A stretch of 63,413 nt of DNA from a virus. The DNA is taken from the IMG/VR virus record IMGVR_UViG_3300017767_000008, positions 1 through 63,413 of that record; one strand, written 5' to 3'. A program made the position numbers and the translations under genes. The notes beneath the pieces are model-generated. The model was given only the letters and a program-made list of their open reading frames with translations, was not told the origin of the DNA and did no database searches. This document shows, piece after piece, positions 23,682 to 32,906 of this stretch; position 1 is the stretch's first letter; the number at the start of each line of letters is the position of its first letter.

Positions 23682-26600
23682 ATGAGCAGAGCTACAAGCA
23701 AAGCCAACCCAGCCAAGACAATTCTGATTATGTTTCTTCTATTGCTAGGAACGGCTTCAGCATCTTACAGTATTGATCAACAAAACCCTAATTCTTCAGA
23801 AGTGGGTTATGATGATGAATATTCAGATGGAAATTACACTTTCCGAGCAAATCCCAATACTAACGGCGAAAATTCATTCGGAGTAAATACGCATAGAGGC
23901 GCTTTGTCTTCAACAGGCGTACCAAATGCAGAAGGTATGGTTTTCGATGATTACAACTGGGGTCAAAACACAATTCAAACCTCGAATGGAATGGTGCAAG
24001 CAGACAACACATTCCACGCTAAGGGAAATGATTACCAAAGTGGTCACGGGGAAAATTCAATTTTGAATGTAACGATACCAGGAGGCGACCCTACTTCGGC
24101 ACAAATGATTCTCGAATGGAACGCTTATGATTACAACCCTGGGCTTTACGATCATGTAGGTGCAGACGTTCACGTTCAATTCGACGGAATGTACGACAAT
24201 CCAGTTATGCCAGCAACCCTCGGTCCATCGGCAACAGAAACCGAAACATTTCAAACCGGAATAGTTGCAGGTTGTAATCAACAAGCAGTTGACAACATCG
24301 ACAGTCAATGTTTTATGAATGGCTGGGAACTTGTTCTGCCATTGTGTGCTGATGCAAATTGCACCGGATCCACACACGACTCCAACTTGTATGTCGGAAA
24401 TGGTATTTACGACTTGTCAAGAGTCAATTGGGCTATTTCATCCGATTCAGTTGATACTCATTTGGTCTATACCATGGCTCCATTTAGCGGCGGAACCAAC
24501 GTCGAATTTGATTTGTTTGTCCGAGAAGGAGAAAACGAAGATTGGCAAGAAATGGTTGACGGTGACGCACGAACAAACACCAACGGTAAGTTCGAATACA
24601 GCATGGTTATGACTGGAGGCTCAAACAAGCACTACACGCATGAGTACGCGACTCCGATTTCAGGAATCACCCCTTCAGCTTCAGGATGCGACGATACCCC
24701 CTCAACACTAAACAAAACAACAGCAGAAACACCCGGCAACGCACATGAAGGCGGAGAATTCCATTGCGGAAAGTTGCCGACAACAACTTCAATCTGGTTC
24801 AAAGGTGAAAACATCATCTTCTCTGTATCAGTCGGAGATTTGTCTTTGGTTAATGCTACATCTTTGACTCATGTTCAATATGACCCTTCAGTTAATTTCC
24901 ATGACAACATGAACTCCGATTCCGGTCAAGTAAATGACGGAAATTGGAGAGTCGGTGTTGATCGTGACGGATGCGACGTGTATCAATACGCTTGCGGAAC
25001 TTCAGTTCAAAACGACCATTACGGGCAATACGAAATTGGCGACGGATGGTGTGGCGATAACTCAGTTGACTGGGATGAAGGGAACGCAGCGTGCAGGTTC
25101 TCCGGACTAACCACTTCCATCTTCGGACTTGGTAGCGACAACTGGGATGCTAACGCATGGAACACAGCAATGTCCGCAATGCCGGTCTTTGATACATCAA
25201 ATGACTTCGATGGCATGGTCATCGAAATGTCGATTGACAAATCAACATTCACTTCTCAAGGATCAACTGGTTGGTACGATATGGCACTTGAACTTGGTCT
25301 TCAAGCTCCAGCATACACCGATGGGGCATGGAGTCCTGGTGTGCTAGGCGACGGTGGATTCTTCGAGGCTTGCTACAACGGATACGTTGATGTTTATGTT
25401 TTGCCTGAAAACGTATGGGAATATTGGTATCAAGATGCCAAATTCGGATACAATTACTTCAATGATCCAAATAATTACGGCGACAAATATTACATCGAAG
25501 ACGATGATGATTGGCTTTCAGAAGATGAATTCTGGTATAACCCAGGAACAACTGCTGGAGCTGGCTCTAACGGAAATGGATACCAATACCCACATTCCGA
25601 AACAAGTTATGATTATCTTGATGGTGACTATTGGGCTCATCCTAATTGGCTTGGGGCGCAATCTAACCCTCAACTATTCTCAGCAGATATGAAGGTGAAT
25701 ATGTGGCATCAATCTCTTAACGACGAAGACGTGCCAATCTATGACGGCGACGTTGAACGCGGAATCACAAATACTGGCGTTTGGGATAAGCCGGGAACAT
25801 CGGGCCATCCAGATTCACCAGAATTTGTCGATTCAACTTTCCAACAAATCAATGATTTTTGGGATATTAACTTGTTTGACGATGACGATGTAGGGAATTC
25901 ATACCCTGCAGGTCTTTACGTTGCTTCTCAAGATTCAGCACTCAGTATTTTCCACGCAAACACAATCCAACTTGGAACAGCAACAAGTGATTTCTGCTAC
26001 GATCCAATCACCGGCAATGCTCTAAACAGAGTTGATTCAACAGGAGATGCAATCGAGCCAAACCAGCATATTGTTCAGGATTCGGTTTCTGGTGAAAGCG
26101 TTTTGAACATCGAAATTCCTTACACAGCACTTGTAGCTAATGCAGCAACTCGAACAAACCAGCAATTGCTTGACTCCGGATGGATTGATTCAATCACAGA
26201 TTCCACGGTCGGTATGACTATCCTAGTTGATGTTCGAGGCCGCGACGGTCCGAGCCAAGAAATCTGCTGGGGAGATTGGGCGACAGGAACCAATGAAATA
26301 AATGATATTTCAGCCTATGATGATGATTTTTGCCTTGACAAGAATGGCTTAGTGTGGCCGACTCCAGGGCATGACCGAAACAGTATTCCTTTCAGCGACT
26401 TTTCTGCAGACACGCCTTGCCTAAGCAATGAGCCACAATCCGGCCAGCAAGCAGGGCAGAACCCGGATCGTGCATTCTGGTGTGGATTGAACTTCGATAC
26501 TCCGTTTTCCGATTGGGAAAGCATTCGATTGAAGGCTACATCTGCCCCTTACGTTCCACCAGCCGATACAGACGGTGATGGAATCATTGACCAATTCGAT

Positions 26601-28307
26601 GACTGCCCGAACACTCCAATTGGCACTCAAGTTGGCGCAAATGGTTGTGCAATCAACGGCGGCGGCGGAACTGGAGGCGGAAACGGTGGCAACCAACAAG
26701 GCAGCGAATTCACAGATGATGAGGACAATGACGGTGTTGTTGACGCATGGGATCGCTGCGACGGAATAGGCGCTATTCCTTCTAACACAGGCGTTGGTGC
26801 TTCTGATTATACATGGTATCATCAAGCCGACCCAACTACAGGCGTGACCCCTATGCAAGCATGGGAAACTTCTCGAACTGTAGTAAATGCTGAAGGATGC
26901 CCTACGCCAAATTTCATTGACCCCGATCCAGAACCATGCAATTCTCCATCCACGCCTGACGTTGGACGTTATTCCTATGAAGACAATGATGGCGACGGTC
27001 AAAAAGATGAAGATTGGATTGACGGAATCGACAATGATGGCGACGGACTTATTGATGAAGATTGGATTGATGACTGTCCTTTCGATGGAGTTGATTTACG
27101 CTACGATGGTCTTTGGACAGGACACGTTCAAATCTCCCAAGAGTCAAGAGCAACAACTGGCGATTCTTGGACTGCCCATCCAGGTGATGCTGCAATCGCA
27201 GAACCGGGAACGGGAGTAGCTTCAGGAAATGCAAAGTACGTTATGAATGCAAGTAGCGAAAATTGGGATGCTATATTCGCTTCTGCACCGGGAGCAACAA
27301 AGGTCGAATCTGCGAATGGAATTCTTGTCAATGACGATCTCCTTAACCAAGAACGCTTTACTTGTTCTGCAACTCAATTCTCGAACTTAGAAATTCGAAT
27401 GTTCATGTATCTATGGGTTGAAGATGAAAACGGCACCGTTGATTCACCATACCCCGGCGAAAGCGGAACAAATGGAAAATGGGTTCCTTACGGATCTGCT
27501 CACTTCGACAATTCGATAGTCAGCGATAATTACGGATGGACTGATGTTAGTTCAAGAATGACTGACGTTGATGCTTCAACTTCACCTGGTACTGATGGCG
27601 ACGGAATTCTAGCAACTGATACTTCACTGGCAGTAGCAATGGGCGAAGGATACTACAAGATTTCTTGCGTTGCTACAATTCCTCATCAAATAGCAACTGG
27701 TCAACAAGTTGACGTGCAAGGTGAAGCATCGACAATCATCGTTGCTGTTGAACCATGCGGTGAAAACGAAACACGCGAAGGAGTCTTCGGGGCTTGTACT
27801 GTTGAAACAACAAGCGGAGGCGGTATTGGTGACGATGCTAGCGAATTCTGGGATGCACTAGTTGGTTCCGCAATCGCCATTGCGGTGTTGATCGCATTTG
27901 TCGCTATTTCAGCGGCTTTGTGGTATATCGACCGTAAAGAAGGAGCAGTTGGAGTTGCAGTAGCGGGTCTCGGAGTTGCAGTAGCATTCTTCGAATACAA
28001 CGTTGCAGTCGATAACCCCGATGTTTGGGGTACACTTTCACACTTGCTAATTGCAGGTGGAATCATAACTGGATTTTGGCCGTATGAAGGAGAACCTGGC
28101 AAAGTAGCCTTAGTATCTCTTCTAATCGGTGTTTGGGGTCTTATTCATCTAATTCAGCCTGAGAATCTTTTGGGTCTTGAAGAATATTATATCCCAGCCA
28201 TTACAGGTATTCCTGCAATTGTAGCTGTATTAGGCTTAGGATTAGGTCTATTTGCAGCAGCGGTTCAATTCCAAGTGGTTGATGATCCAACAGGAATTAT
28301 TGATTGA
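23682..28307 (+). CDS. Giant secreted/membrane surface protein B with TSP3 repeats, 1541 aa
   Basis: It starts with a signal peptide (KTILIMFLLLLGTASASYS). About 940 residues of Asn/Asp/Gly-rich extracellular sequence follow, with many Cys. Calcium-binding TSP3-type repeats come next (about 961 TDGDGIIDQFDDCPN, about 1012 DNDGVVDAWDRC, about 1101 onward two DNDGDG units). A further Gly/Thr-rich domain leads to five membrane helices from about residue 1388. The ectodomain is paralogous to protein A (CYNGYVDVYVLP, GTATSDFCY). TSP3 with Cys is characteristic of marine archaeal secreted proteins. It is probably the main surface or spike protein and is the largest gene on the element. Confidence 0.85.
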   Translation: MSRATSKANPAKTILIMFLLLLGTASASYSIDQQNPNSSEVGYDDEYSDGNYTFRANPNTNGENSFGVNTHRGALSSTGVPNAEGMVFDDYNWGQNTIQTSNGMVQADNTFHAKGNDYQSGHGENSILNVTIPGGDPTSAQMILEWNAYDYNPGLYDHVGADVHVQFDGMYDNPVMPATLGPSATETETFQTGIVAGCNQQAVDNIDSQCFMNGWELVLPLCADANCTGSTHDSNLYVGNGIYDLSRVNWAISSDSVDTHLVYTMAPFSGGTNVEFDLFVREGENEDWQEMVDGDARTNTNGKFEYSMVMTGGSNKHYTHEYATPISGITPSASGCDDTPSTLNKTTAETPGNAHEGGEFHCGKLPTTTSIWFKGENIIFSVSVGDLSLVNATSLTHVQYDPSVNFHDNMNSDSGQVNDGNWRVGVDRDGCDVYQYACGTSVQNDHYGQYEIGDGWCGDNSVDWDEGNAACRFSGLTTSIFGLGSDNWDANAWNTAMSAMPVFDTSNDFDGMVIEMSIDKSTFTSQGSTGWYDMALELGLQAPAYTDGAWSPGVLGDGGFFEACYNGYVDVYVLPENVWEYWYQDAKFGYNYFNDPNNYGDKYYIEDDDDWLSEDEFWYNPGTTAGAGSNGNGYQYPHSETSYDYLDGDYWAHPNWLGAQSNPQLFSADMKVNMWHQSLNDEDVPIYDGDVERGITNTGVWDKPGTSGHPDSPEFVDSTFQQINDFWDINLFDDDDVGNSYPAGLYVASQDSALSIFHANTIQLGTATSDFCYDPITGNALNRVDSTGDAIEPNQHIVQDSVSGESVLNIEIPYTALVANAATRTNQQLLDSGWIDSITDSTVGMTILVDVRGRDGPSQEICWGDWATGTNEINDISAYDDDFCLDKNGLVWPTPGHDRNSIPFSDFSADTPCLSNEPQSGQQAGQNPDRAFWCGLNFDTPFSDWESIRLKATSAPYVPPADTDGDGIIDQFDDCPNTPIGTQVGANGCAINGGGGTGGGNGGNQQGSEFTDDEDNDGVVDAWDRCDGIGAIPSNTGVGASDYTWYHQADPTTGVTPMQAWETSRTVVNAEGCPTPNFIDPDPEPCNSPSTPDVGRYSYEDNDGDGQKDEDWIDGIDNDGDGLIDEDWIDDCPFDGVDLRYDGLWTGHVQISQESRATTGDSWTAHPGDAAIAEPGTGVASGNAKYVMNASSENWDAIFASAPGATKVESANGILVNDDLLNQERFTCSATQFSNLEIRMFMYLWVEDENGTVDSPYPGESGTNGKWVPYGSAHFDNSIVSDNYGWTDVSSRMTDVDASTSPGTDGDGILATDTSLAVAMGEGYYKISCVATIPHQIATGQQVDVQGEASTIIVAVEPCGENETREGVFGACTVETTSGGGIGDDASEFWDALVGSAIAIAVLIAFVAISAALWYIDRKEGAVGVAVAGLGVAVAFFEYNVAVDNPDVWGTLSHLLIAGGIITGFWPYEGEPGKVALVSLLIGVWGLIHLIQPENLLGLEEYYIPAITGIPAIVAVLGLGLGLFAAAVQFQVVDDPTGIID

Positions 28308-28648
28308 GGCGGTTTGATGTGTGGAACTTCAGACGTAAGCCAAAACAAAGGCCGATAGAAAGAAATTTCACAGGCGCTCCGCCACGAACGGGAAAATCAC
28401 GTATTAGCAGTCGAAAGACAGGAACGGCAACAAGGAGATTCAATAAAAGAACGTCAAAGTTGCGAAACTCTGGTTTCAAGATGGCTTCGAGCAAGCCTTT
28501 GAATCATCTTTCAGAGACAGAATTTAGAAAATTTGACAAGAAAATCCAAAGCGGCAAATACGAGGTTAGGACATTACTTTCGCCTCCAAAATGGAAAGGT
28601 GAAGCACCCCGAGAATGGGTCATGCTGAGGCGGAGGAAATCTAAATGA
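28304..28648 (+). CDS. Basic small protein with partial NARV-like end, about 114 aa
   Basis: The start is TTG 28304 in a TTGA overlap with the previous stop; GTG 28319 after GAGGCGG is an alternative. The N-terminal 70 residues are Arg/Lys-rich and probably disordered (RKPKQRPIERNF). The C-terminal 45 residues give a helix then YEVRTLLSPP and WVMLRRR, which resemble the second half of the NARV module (VRT strand, then a Trp strand). It overlaps the next gene by 4 bp. Confidence 0.6.
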   Translation: MRRFDVWNFRRKPKQRPIERNFTGAPPRTGKSRISSRKTGTATRRFNKRTSKLRNSGFKMASSKPLNHLSETEFRKFDKKIQSGKYEVRTLLSPPKWKGEAPREWVMLRRRKSK

Positions 28649-29547
28649 AACCAATGCGACCAGTCGGCCCGAAGAAAGGATACCGTGTATTTGACGGCCA
28701 AGTATTCACTTTAGGATTCTTCAGAACCAGGGGAATTAAGAAACAAGAATTACCAGAGGCTCAGGCTAAATTACAGGCTCAAGCCATTCGAGAGCTTGGA
28801 GTAAATGCAAGAGTTGTGAAAGGCAAAGGATGGGCTGCTGTTTATGTTGCAGAAAAGAAGAAACGATCTAAACAGCCTAAACCATACAAGCCCCAAGTGA
28901 CCAAAAGTACAGGATTCGAAACGCGAAGGGAATGGAAAGTGAATGTTGATGGTCGGAATTTACCTTTGACACAAGGAAAGGCGAAGGTTTTGGAATCATG
29001 GAAATGGGACGTTATGGAACCAGTGACAAAAGAACAAGGAATTGTCAACAGAAAAAATGAATTGAAAAAGGGTATGTCAGTCCGATTTTGGGAAGATAAT
29101 GATTACTTCGAGAAAGAAGGTTTAGGTCAATTAAAAACTTCAGAAAGTTCCAGTCAAATACACGGGGGGGATTTCAAAGATGACTCTCAAATCACTAATA
29201 TTGAAGTGATCAATCTTCAATCACCAGAAGGCATAGAATTTTACCAAAATTTGACAGGCGGAGGATCACAAAAAAATCACCTTCAAGAATCTTTCAAAAA
29301 CTGGTTAAACAATGTTGGGAAAAGGCGTGAAAAGAAATGGAAAAACAACCCATTGTTAGAAGATTACTACGACTTCTTCATCAACGGAACTCGAAAGGAC
29401 CTTGATATATTTGTTATTTCTATTGACAATCAAAGGGCATTTTGGTCGCCATCTCAAGGTGATTTCGCCAAGCGAATGACTAAGGCAACTGAAGAGTTCA
29501 AAGGTTGGAATCGTTTCACAAGTGATGGGAGGGGCAAAAGAGCATGA
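28645..29547 (+). CDS. NARV-module protein, 300 aa
   Basis: Residues about 9-72 form the NARV module: YRVFDGQVFTLGFF, a helix with AQAKLQAQAIRELG, VNARVVKGKGWAAVYVAEKK. The following 230 residues are basic-to-neutral with a helical C-terminus and no recognisable catalytic motif. It lies in an operon led by surface protein B, in which the next two genes also begin with a NARV module. The ATG overlaps the previous TGA, and its end overlaps the next gene's start. Confidence 0.78.
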   Translation: MKPMRPVGPKKGYRVFDGQVFTLGFFRTRGIKKQELPEAQAKLQAQAIRELGVNARVVKGKGWAAVYVAEKKKRSKQPKPYKPQVTKSTGFETRREWKVNVDGRNLPLTQGKAKVLESWKWDVMEPVTKEQGIVNRKNELKKGMSVRFWEDNDYFEKEGLGQLKTSESSSQIHGGDFKDDSQITNIEVINLQSPEGIEFYQNLTGGGSQKNHLQESFKNWLNNVGKRREKKWKNNPLLEDYYDFFINGTRKDLDIFVISIDNQRAFWSPSQGDFAKRMTKATEEFKGWNRFTSDGRGKRA

Positions 29548-30869
29548 ACCGCAATTATCGAAGAGCAAGGCGATTTGGAAATAACACATATCGTCTTTTG
29601 AGGACTTTTCCTCACGTCGATTCAAGGGGCAATCTTAGATCGCCCGAAGCTACAAAACTTCAAGCCGAACAGCAAGCCGATTTTTACAGAAACAAAGGAT
29701 TCAATGCAAGGGTTGTAAATTGGGTCGGAGGCTCTGGGATTTACCTTGGCAGAAGAAACCCAAGAACCTATTACAAAACAAAAGAAGAAGCAAGAAAGCA
29801 ATGGATGAAAGATATTGAACAAAATGATTACAATGCAGCAGCATTCGGTGTAGGAATGTCATTTTCTAATTCAGCCCAAGCCGGAGATTCTATCTTCTCT
29901 GCAGAAGCGGCAGAATTGGTTCCCAATCCAGAATACAAGTACAAAAATTCAATGTCAACCCTCGAAGATGCCTTAGAAGAAAGCAACGTAATTCCGGTCC
30001 ACATAGCAGAGCCGAAAGATGAGAATTATTCTAATGGTTTCGGACGCTCCCTTCGAATGGCTGGCTCACTTGATGAAGTCGGAAATTACGGGCAGATTGG
30101 TTGGGGTCCAGGTGAAATTCCACAAAAAAGAATGCCTCAAAAAATTGACAATCAAAGGTCGAGATTCAGAGTTGTGCTTTCTTTCAATCAAACCGATGAA
30201 CAAGGCCCAGGGGTCGGAGAAAGGCCGACTTATGCTTTCGCTACCAAAGAAGCAGCAATGAAATTTTCAAACAAACTAAAAGAAATGATTGACAAAAATG
30301 GATATTACTTGGAGGGAGGAACTTTAGAAAGCGGGGGAATGACGGTTAGATCACCTGCATTCGCCATCCCTGCAAATCAAATTGAAGTCGAGATTGTCAA
30401 AGAAGAATCAGGATTTGCTCAAAGGGCAGCAGATGAAGCTAGGGGGAGCATCGAAAGAAACCTCGATAGCCTTTTTCCATTAGGAAATGAACCTCCTGGC
30501 TTGATGGAAAATAGAAGGATGGCTGAATTGGACGTTGATTTTTCTAAGTTGGAAAAGGCTGCAAAGGATAAAATCGAACAGATGAAAAGAAGAACATCTA
30601 AAGTGGCGTTGACGGATTTTAGAAAATGGATGAAAGGCGAAGACAATTCATCAAGAGAAAATTCACTGCCATCAGCACCGCCACAACAGAATCTTTGGCC
30701 GATCACTGGAGCCGATGTTCTTTACATCGAGGACAAATTGCGTGAAAGGGATGGCTTCAATGAAAATATATCGCTTGCTGACAATATCAAAAACATGGTT
30801 GGAATGCAAGCATATCAAGAACTTATGGATTTCAACCAGCGGGCGAGGGAAAATCGGAGGGGTCTATAA
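29544..30869 (+). CDS. NARV-module protein, 441 aa
   Basis: Residues about 8-72 are a NARV module (RRFGNNTYRLLRTF, AEQQADFYRNKGFNARVVNW, GSGIYLGRRN). A second alpha/beta unit around residues 210-280 (FRVVLSFNQTDEQG, then EAAMKFSNKLKEMIDKNG) may be a diverged relative. The rest is helical and charged with no enzyme motif. Translationally coupled to both neighbours (ATGA and TAATGG overlaps). A structural or cargo role is inferred from the shared module only. Confidence 0.78.
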   Translation: MNRNYRRARRFGNNTYRLLRTFPHVDSRGNLRSPEATKLQAEQQADFYRNKGFNARVVNWVGGSGIYLGRRNPRTYYKTKEEARKQWMKDIEQNDYNAAAFGVGMSFSNSAQAGDSIFSAEAAELVPNPEYKYKNSMSTLEDALEESNVIPVHIAEPKDENYSNGFGRSLRMAGSLDEVGNYGQIGWGPGEIPQKRMPQKIDNQRSRFRVVLSFNQTDEQGPGVGERPTYAFATKEAAMKFSNKLKEMIDKNGYYLEGGTLESGGMTVRSPAFAIPANQIEVEIVKEESGFAQRAADEARGSIERNLDSLFPLGNEPPGLMENRRMAELDVDFSKLEKAAKDKIEQMKRRTSKVALTDFRKWMKGEDNSSRENSLPSAPPQQNLWPITGADVLYIEDKLRERDGFNENISLADNIKNMVGMQAYQELMDFNQRARENRRGL

Positions 30870-32836
30870 TGGCCGCTAGAATAAGGCGATTCAGAATTAA
30901 GGGAGATCCAACCCGATTTGACATATTTGGACTCGGCTGGAACAAAGCAAATATGCGGCGGGCTGCTGAAATAATAAGAAATAACGGATATTATGCAAGA
31001 GTTATCCCAAGCGGTTTTGACAAGACTATGAATTTACAAAAATATGCGTTATTTTACAGTCCAAAAAAGGCAACCCAAAGAGTAAATTTGGATGAAGCAT
31101 ATACAGGAATAGGACTGTCAAAAGATAGTTGGCGGTGGTTGAGGGAAAACAGTAGCAAGGTTGACCATAGGAAATTGACACCATCAAATCGAATGTTGCC
31201 TCAAAGAACTTCAACTTGGATTTTTAACAGACGATTGCCCGATGAAAAGTTCAATGAAAATGATTGGGATAAAGCACTTGCAGATCCCGATGGTGAAGAA
31301 CTGAGCAAGATGGATAAGGTGATTGCGAGAAGATTGGATATGAGCGTTGAAAAGTACATCGAACAAAGAGATTACGGGGAATCTGAAGCCCTCGAAGAAG
31401 AGGAAAGCGATGAAAATTATGAAGAACCTTGGTGGGAAAAAGAAGGAATGTATTACGATCCATTAGAACGATTTACAAAAGGAACAATAGCCGATTTAGA
31501 AGCAAGAGGAAAACAATCAGAAGAAATGCGCATGGAAGAAAAAAAGAACCGGGGAACTCAAACTGTAGCTTCAGAAGAAACATACCAGGGTGAAGGTTTC
31601 GATGATGACGACGAAAACGAAGAAGAAGATAATTGGACTGGCGACGACAAATACATGGAAATGATGGATTTTATCGGATACAATGATTCAGTATGGCGCG
31701 GTTTGAGCCCAACGATCCTAATGGGCTATCAGGGCAGCGTGTACGATGAACACGTCTTAGACGAAAAATCCTATGAAAAATTGTTGGATGATGCCGAAAG
31801 GCACAAGAAAAAATCACAAAAAAATGCTGAATTGTTTTTCTCTGGTTCGGGCAGGTTTTCGGACTTTGCCAAGTATGCCGAACGTTTGGGGGCTCCAAAA
31901 GAGAAAGACATTATCGCATTGCCCGTAGTATCACTCCGATATTGGAATGATGATAAAGAGCAATTGGAGTACCAACCGGATGATGACGGGCAAGACCGTT
32001 CTGCAGCATTGATGGTGAATGCAATCGGCAGTTGGTATTTGCACCCCAAAGTGCAAGAAACACTTTTTGATTTGCATTATGGAACGGGAGCCAAAGACTC
32101 TATTTTTGCTGCTGAAATGGCTATGCTACAATACGTCTTTAGTGGCGGAGGCGGATACCAAGAATTTTCGAATGCCGTCACTTGGAATGATGATATGCTA
32201 AATGAAAGAGTCCATGAGAATATATTGAATATTGGAGAATGGGAACTCCCACGACACGGCGTTAAAACGCCCGAAGTTGTTGTAGTCGGAACAGACATAG
32301 GTTTTTTCGACAGCAGAGGCCAACAACTCGGAATTAGAATAACTCCGGACACGGATGATGAAGTTGGTTGGGATCCATTCGGGGAATCAATCTCAGGAAC
32401 AAAATTCCCTCCATTCATCGAGTCCTTGTTCAAAGGACAGGAAGATTGGAACACTTCTGCAGTGAGTCAGGTATATTGGCGCGGTGAGCGAGTGTATGGA
32501 GATAGTGATCCAGCGAGAGGCGAAGTTCGAGAATGGCCCGATGAAACATTCTTCTTACTCAAAAATGACTTGACGGGCGAATTGAGCCCTGGTGAAATCG
32601 CTGGAATTTATGTCGGAAATACCCTAAACCTAAGCAAAGAAGAAGCACAAGATTATGTCAACAGGCACGCAACTTATGGTGCCGATTACGAAAACGACCA
32701 AGGCATAGATTACAGAGTATATGAAAATGAAGATTTCCTACAAGAAGCCAAAGACAGGAACGCATTAACTGTAAAACAATTCGCCAAGAAATACAAGTTA
32801 TCACAATGGAAAGAAGCAGAATTGAAACGTAAATAG
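30869..32836 (+). CDS. NARV-module protein, acidic, 655 aa
   Basis: The NARV module occupies residues about 5-70 (RRFRIKGDPTRFDIFGLG, MRRAAEIIRNNGYYARVIPS, KYALFYSPKK). A highly acidic linker follows (residues 160-260, with DDDDENEEEDNWTGDD). A mixed domain of about 350 residues has a repeated YGxDYEND-like tail and no recognised motif. The final 30 residues (ALTVKQFAKKYKLSQWKEAE) may form a helix-turn-helix. It is the last gene of the transcription unit starting at 23682. Confidence 0.75.
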   Translation: MAARIRRFRIKGDPTRFDIFGLGWNKANMRRAAEIIRNNGYYARVIPSGFDKTMNLQKYALFYSPKKATQRVNLDEAYTGIGLSKDSWRWLRENSSKVDHRKLTPSNRMLPQRTSTWIFNRRLPDEKFNENDWDKALADPDGEELSKMDKVIARRLDMSVEKYIEQRDYGESEALEEEESDENYEEPWWEKEGMYYDPLERFTKGTIADLEARGKQSEEMRMEEKKNRGTQTVASEETYQGEGFDDDDENEEEDNWTGDDKYMEMMDFIGYNDSVWRGLSPTILMGYQGSVYDEHVLDEKSYEKLLDDAERHKKKSQKNAELFFSGSGRFSDFAKYAERLGAPKEKDIIALPVVSLRYWNDDKEQLEYQPDDDGQDRSAALMVNAIGSWYLHPKVQETLFDLHYGTGAKDSIFAAEMAMLQYVFSGGGGYQEFSNAVTWNDDMLNERVHENILNIGEWELPRHGVKTPEVVVVGTDIGFFDSRGQQLGIRITPDTDDEVGWDPFGESISGTKFPPFIESLFKGQEDWNTSAVSQVYWRGERVYGDSDPARGEVREWPDETFFLLKNDLTGELSPGEIAGIYVGNTLNLSKEEAQDYVNRHATYGADYENDQGIDYRVYENEDFLQEAKDRNALTVKQFAKKYKLSQWKEAELKRK

Positions 32837-32842
32837 AAGCGT

Positions 32843-32886
32843 AAAAGTGTGCATCGGGGTTGTGCAGCACAAAACACCATAAAAAC
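32843..32886 (+). promoter_or_regulatory. Late promoter 3: conserved motif plus TATA box
   Basis: AAAAGTGTGCATCGGGG (32843-32859) ends 47 bp before ATG 32907. CCATAAAAAC (32877-32886) is centred about 26 bp before the ATG. This instance lacks two bases in the middle of the motif compared with the 18841 copy. Confidence 0.65.
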
Positions 32887-32906
32887 AGAAGAACCTTAGT
32901 TAAGGC

